Made by a program: the position numbers and the translations under genes | DNA from: an uncultured Acidobacteriota bacterium | GTDB taxonomy: Bacteria; Acidobacteriota; Blastocatellia; RBC074 | Reading direction: 5' to 3' | Assembly: GCA_937967285.1 (NCBI GenBank) | Contig: CALBSU010000711.1 | Span: 1 to 8,873 of the forward strand | Length of the DNA: 8,873 bases | In this document: in pieces, positions 1 through 8,873 of the stretch | Layout of the letters: every line of letters begins with the position of its first letter | Numbering within the stretch: the stretch's first letter is position 1 | The notes under the pieces: generated by a model | Databases searched by the model: none | The model's input: the letters and a program-made list of their open reading frames with translations, nothing else | What the model was told of the DNA's origin: nothing

Positions 1-1267
<1,267 letters not shown>

Positions 1268-1279
1268 CCGTTTGCCGCC

Positions 1280-3550
<2,271 letters not shown>

Positions 3551-3569
3551 CAGAACATCCTCGAATTTC

Positions 3570-3589
3570 CGACCGGACCGTTCCGGTCG
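3570..3589 (-). promoter_or_regulatory. Hairpin in the clpS-clpA intergenic region (clpA leader)
   Basis: An 8-bp perfect inverted repeat (CGACCGGA / TCCGGTCG) with a 4-nt loop ends 19 nt before the clpA start, upstream of its Shine-Dalgarno sequence. No U-tract follows in the minus direction, so it does not look like an intrinsic terminator. It might be an mRNA-processing or stability element that sets the clpS:clpA ratio, or simply a GC-rich coincidence. Confidence 0.45.
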
Positions 3590-3653
3590 AACCAAGTGTA
3601 ACCAATAAACGCCGGATTTTCATCACCATCCGGAGGTCCCGCGATCGGGCGGA

Positions 3654-3971
3654 TCATGCCTCCTCATCCATCGTGCACAGCAACGGATATTCGAAATCGC
3701 GCGCTGCCGCGATGACCTGCGAAACCTTCATCTCGGCCACTTCATATGGATAAATCCCCGCGATGCCGACCCCCTGGACATGCACCTGGAGCATGATCCG
3801 GAAAGCATCGGCCTCGCTGTGGTGAAAGATCGTCTGCAGAACCCATACCACGAACTCCATCGTCGTGTAATTGTCGTTGTGCAGCAGAACCTTGTAGAGC
3901 GGGGGCTTCTTCAGCTTCTCGCGGCTCTCGCTCTGAACCGCTCCGTCAAATTGTGGATCCTGATTCGACAT
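3654..3971 (-). CDS. clpS: ATP-dependent Clp protease adaptor ClpS
   Basis: At 105 aa this is the usual size for ClpS (106 in E. coli). ClpS binds N-terminal destabilising residues (Phe, Leu, Trp, Tyr) and hands the substrate to the N-domain of ClpA. Residues 1-22 form the flexible N-terminal extension and 23-105 the conserved core beginning KPPLYKVLLHND. The residues that grip the alpha-amino group and line the pocket in E. coli (N34, D35, M40, H66) are present as N32, D33, M38 and H64, so classic N-degron binding is expected. The core ends EYPLLCTMDEEA, matching the family's HPLLCTLE end. It is followed by clpA on the same strand. No Shine-Dalgarno sequence is visible before the ATG, and a -10-like hexamer sits only 9 nt upstream, so the message may have almost no leader. 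Confidence 0.97.
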   Translation of the reverse strand: MSNQDPQFDGAVQSESREKLKKPPLYKVLLHNDNYTTMEFVVWVLQTIFHHSEADAFRIMLQVHVQGVGIAGIYPYEVAEMKVSQVIAAARDFEYPLLCTMDEEA

Positions 3972-3980
3972 ACGCGCGAT

Positions 3981-3986
3981 ATTGTA
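3981..3986 (-). promoter_or_regulatory. Candidate -10 element for clpS
   Basis: On the minus strand the hexamer TACAAT (5/6 to TATAAT) lies 9 nt before the clpS ATG. No good -35 box is seen at 16-18 nt spacing; the best there is a poor CACAAC. If used, transcription would start about 2-4 nt before the start codon, giving a nearly leaderless clpS mRNA. Confidence 0.35.
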
Positions 3987-4056
3987 CAGGATTTCGACCC
4001 GCAGTTGTGATGACTCGACTCGATTTGTCGCTCGCGAGGCGCGGCGGGTCTTGCCA

Positions 4057-4085
4057 TTGCCGCCTCTCTTTTTGTAGCCTAGAAT
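4057..4085 (+). promoter_or_regulatory. Candidate sigma70-type promoter for the usp gene
   Basis: TTGCCG at 4057-4062 and TAGAAT at 4080-4085 are separated by 17 nt, giving 4/6 and 5/6 matches to the -35 and -10 consensus. Transcription would begin near 4092. That leaves a leader of about 19 nt holding the Shine-Dalgarno AAGGAG, 8 nt before the ATG. The region also lies between divergent clpS and usp. Confidence 0.55.
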
Positions 4086-4110
4086 CGTAATTGTTCAAGG
4101 AGTTGCCGCC

Positions 4111-4560
4111 ATGAAAATCAACGATATACTCGTTCCCATCGATTTCTCTCCAAACTCGCTCAAAGCCGCGGAATTCGCTCTCTCGCTGGTCGATCCCGAA
4201 GGCGAGGTCTGCCTGCTCCACGTCCTGGATTCCGATTTCATCGAGCGTGTTTCGGAGGAAGGATTCAGCCCGGCCGAAGAGGTCGTCGAGCGGTTGCGGG
4301 AGAGCGCCGAGAAACGGCTGCGTGAGATCGCCGAATCGAAGGGTTCAGACAAGCCGGAGATCGACACCATGGTCGTCGTCGGCAAACCTTTCGCCGAGAT
4401 CCTCCGCGTCGCCAACGACCTCTTCTTCGAAATGATCGTCATCAGCACCCGCGGACATCACCAGAGCAACATCGAGGATGTGCTCTTCGGCTCGACCGCC
4501 GACAAGGTGCTCCGCGCAGCCCGGGTTCCGGTGGTCTGCATTCCGCCCACGGCATCCTGA
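4111..4560 (+). CDS. Universal stress protein (UspA superfamily), single domain
   Basis: This is a 149-aa single Usp domain, the standard length for the family. Usp proteins are cytoplasmic, usually dimeric, and often bind ATP or AMP; they are linked to survival under stress and growth arrest. The first strand MKINDILVPIDFS carries the conserved Asp (D11) of the nucleotide pocket. The end VLFGSTADKVLRAARVPVVCIP matches the conserved GS..E.V.R.A..PV motif. The ATP loop deviates from G-2x-G-9x-G-S/T: the first Gly is S112, and 11 rather than 9 residues separate G115 from G127. Nucleotide binding is therefore uncertain. The start is supported by AAGGAG at 8 nt spacing. It is the only plus-strand gene here, divergent from clpS and convergent with tpx, and seems to be a single-gene unit with its own promoter. 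Confidence 0.93.
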   Translation: MKINDILVPIDFSPNSLKAAEFALSLVDPEGEVCLLHVLDSDFIERVSEEGFSPAEEVVERLRESAEKRLREIAESKGSDKPEIDTMVVVGKPFAEILRVANDLFFEMIVISTRGHHQSNIEDVLFGSTADKVLRAARVPVVCIPPTAS

Positions 4561-4668
4561 GGTGCGCACGCGCCTCGCGTGCGCTATCCCTGACGGGCCA
4601 TTCAAAGCACACGCCCCTCGTGCGCTATCCCTGATGACCATTCAACGCACGCGGGGCGCGTGCGCACC
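4561..4668. repeat. Intergenic array of three GC hairpins bounded by a 14-bp inverted repeat
   Basis: It fills the space between the convergent stop codons of usp (4560) and tpx (4671). The outer ends GGTGCGCACGCGCC (4561-4574) and its exact reverse complement (4655-4668) form a perfect 14-bp inverted repeat. Inside are three hairpins: 4564-4584 (9-bp stem, CCT loop), 4607-4625 (7-bp stem with one mismatch, CCCCT loop) and 4646-4664 (8-bp stem, GGG loop). They are joined by two near-copies of one linker, GCTATCCCTGA followed by CCATTCAA, giving a period near 41 nt. It resembles a clustered REP/BIME-type element and could act as a two-way transcription stop. No U-tract is present, so canonical intrinsic termination is not shown. 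Confidence 0.75.
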
Positions 4669-4670
4669 CG

Positions 4671-5174
<504 letters not shown>

Positions 5175-5203
5175 TCTTTATCTCCTTCAGTTTTTGTTTT
5201 ATG

Positions 5204-7280
<2,077 letters not shown>

Positions 7281-7285
7281 AAATA

Positions 7286-7317
7286 TCATCCACAAAGGAC
7301 ACGAAGAAATCACAAAG
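7286..7317. repeat. Left inverted repeat of the GxxExxY cassette
   Basis: It begins TCATCCACAAAGGACAC on the plus strand and ends ATCACAAAG. Compared with its partner it has G7303 in place of A and one extra A. It starts 5 nt upstream of the thiC riboswitch P1 stem, so it lies in the thiC leader or promoter region. Confidence 0.8.
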
Positions 7318-7333
7318 TTCTATGGATTGTGCC

Positions 7334-7350
7334 AGCTCTGGTGCAGAGCT
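7334..7350 (-). other. Hairpin overlapping the GxxExxY stop codon
   Basis: A perfect 7-bp stem AGCTCTG/CAGAGCT has a 3-nt loop and overlaps the TAG stop at 7349-7351. No U-run follows on the minus strand, so it is at best a weak terminator. It may instead protect the 3' end of the mRNA. Confidence 0.4.
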
Positions 7351-7759
7351 AGTATACGAATTTTTTCCATTCGAGAACCCCGCTACTCCCAAAATTAATC
7401 AACAGACCGGCGCGCTTTTTCGTAGCTTTGAGATAATGAATGATCTGTGATTCTTCCTTGCCGCTCAAACGATCCAACGCCTTTAATTCAACAATGATCT
7501 CACCATAACAAACAAAATCCGCTCGATACTGTAGTCCCAGGTTCTGTCCTTTATAGTAAATATCCAGTTTTTGCTCGACTGCAAATGGGATAGCTTTCCT
7601 CATCAGCTCTAATTTAAGAGCTGCCTGATAAACCGCTTCTAAAAATCCCGGGCCAAGTTCGCGATGCACATCAATAGCGGCACCAATAATTTCGTAGCAT
7701 TCCTCACCAAAGATCAATTCCTTTTCTTTGTGATTCTTTGTGTCCTTTGTGGATGACAA
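7349..7759 (-). CDS. GxxExxY family protein (PD-(D/E)XK nuclease-like fold)
   Basis: The protein is 136 aa if it starts at TTG 7759. It contains the name-giving motif G38-x-x-E41-x-x-Y44 (LGPGFLEAVYQ) after the typical IIGAAIDVHRE helix. A nuclease-like core follows: D81 in YRADFV, E91-x-K93 in IVELKAL, and Q105 in QIIHYLKA. The family is widespread, often in variable or repeat-flanked positions, and its biological role is not established. The TTG start is chosen because GGAGG lies 8 nt upstream, inside the last two glycine codons of moaA. A second in-frame TTG at 7717, preceded by AAAAGG, would give a 122-aa protein lacking the Lys-rich segment STKDTKNHKEK encoded by the inverted repeat. The longer ATG frame (7876) overlaps moaA and is not credible. 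The lower GC content suggests acquisition by transfer. The family call is firm; the start is uncertain. Confidence 0.9.
   Translation of the reverse strand: MSSTKDTKNHKEKELIFGEECYEIIGAAIDVHRELGPGFLEAVYQAALKLELMRKAIPFAVEQKLDIYYKGQNLGLQYRADFVCYGEIIVELKALDRLSGKEESQIIHYLKATKKRAGLLINFGSSGVLEWKKFVY
7351..7356 (-). promoter_or_regulatory. Weak candidate -10 element for thiC inside the cassette
   Basis: TATACT (5/6 to TATAAT) on the minus strand lies 70 nt before the riboswitch P1 stem. No recognisable -35 box is at 16-18 nt. It overlaps the end of the GxxExxY coding region. It is listed only because the riboswitch otherwise has no visible promoter between it and moaA. Confidence 0.2.
7726..7756. 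repeat. Right inverted repeat of the GxxExxY cassette
   Basis: This is the reverse-complement partner of the left repeat, starting 7 nt after the moaA stop codon. On the minus strand it encodes the Lys-rich STKDTKNHKE segment at the start of the GxxExxY protein, so the repeat is both element end and coding sequence. Confidence 0.8.
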
Positions 7760-7763
7760 CTTC

Positions 7764-8762
<999 letters not shown>

Positions 8763-8806
8763 CTGAGTCGGTCCCTTATCGTGATTGCTCTTGCCCTCGG
8801 AAATAC

Positions 8807-8820
8807 AGAATAGTTATTCT
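8807..8820. promoter_or_regulatory. Palindrome AGAATA-N2-TATTCT over the moaA promoter
   Basis: The 6-2-6 perfect inverted repeat overlaps the -10 box of the moaA promoter and the expected start point near 8809. Its position suits an operator for a repressor. Its AT-rich sequence in a GC-rich genome makes it stand out, but part of the symmetry could come from the -10 box itself. Confidence 0.35.
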
Positions 8821-8844
8821 ACCAGCCGATAACGTCAATGTCAG
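8816..8844 (-). promoter_or_regulatory. Sigma70-type promoter for moaA, extended -10
   Basis: On the minus strand CTGACA (8839-8844, 5/6) and TAGAAT (8816-8821, 5/6) are spaced by 17 nt. TGG immediately before the -10 gives an extended -10 (TGn). Transcription would start near 8809, leaving a leader of about 47 nt with the AAGGGA ribosome site. Nothing else is recognisable from 8845 to the right edge. Confidence 0.65.
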
Positions 8845-8873
8845 TTGATGGCAGAGGGATTGCCAGAAACAGG

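Larger units (their letters stand above)
7286..7756 (-). mobile_element. Inverted-repeat-flanked cassette carrying a GxxExxY gene
   Basis: The ends are inverted repeats at 7286-7317 and 7726-7756 that match at all but one substitution and one single-base indel. The interior is visibly richer in A+T than moaA and thiC on either side and holds one gene, whose 5' end is formed by the right repeat. The cassette lies between the moaA stop and the foot of the thiC riboswitch. No transposase is encoded, so movement would need to be in trans. I see no convincing target-site duplication, so mobility is inferred from structure and composition. Confidence 0.55.

Noticed and set aside
3551..3595. Starting clpA at TTG 3595 (771 aa)
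   Set aside because: The extra 15 residues are absent from ClpA proteins and would be encoded partly by the leader hairpin; ATG 3550 has a well-placed ribosome site.
4031..4038. CTCGCGAG 8-bp palindrome between clpS and usp
   Set aside because: It is short, does not extend, and is expected by chance in GC-rich sequence.
4561..4584. Classical intrinsic terminator for usp
   Set aside because: A strong GC stem is present but no U-tract follows; it is better described as part of the repeat array.
4561..4668. Reading the repeat array as a CRISPR
   Set aside because: Only two linker copies are present, they are near-identical rather than unique, and there are no cas genes.

Overview
The window comes from a GC-rich bacterium. 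ClpA with ClpS, a Tpx-type thiol peroxidase and two families of GC-rich intergenic repeats would suit a Gram-negative lineage. An acidobacterial relative is a guess from general style only, since no rRNA or other lineage marker is present. All seven complete protein genes except one (usp) are on the minus strand, as is a partial eighth gene at the left edge.

Layout on the minus strand, read right to left. moaA (molybdenum cofactor) has a good sigma70-like promoter at the right edge. It is followed by a small lower-GC gene of the GxxExxY family bracketed by near-identical inverted repeats of about 32 bp, which looks like an inserted cassette. Next is a TPP riboswitch whose P1 stem contains the Shine-Dalgarno sequence of thiC, then thiC itself. 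A doubled 33-bp repeat separates thiC from tpx. tpx converges with usp, the only plus-strand gene. The 110 bp between their stop codons is filled by an array of three GC hairpins bounded by a perfect 14-bp inverted repeat. usp diverges from clpS, with promoter-like elements facing each way. clpS, clpA and a secreted M28-type protein then run to the left edge as a probable operon.

Functionally, clpS-clpA supplies N-degron recognition and unfolding for ClpP, which is not in the window. tpx and usp are stress-related. moaA and thiC both use radical SAM chemistry on 4Fe-4S clusters and belong to two separate cofactor pathways.

The points most worth a second look are: the M28-like protein, which keeps the fold motifs but has lost the catalytic base and both private ligands of one metal site; a 35-nt near-perfect palindrome inside its coding sequence; the two intergenic repeat systems; and the inverted-repeat cassette between moaA and the thiC riboswitch. 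I found no CRISPR array, tRNA, rRNA or complete transposase. No gene-free stretch exceeds 300 bases.
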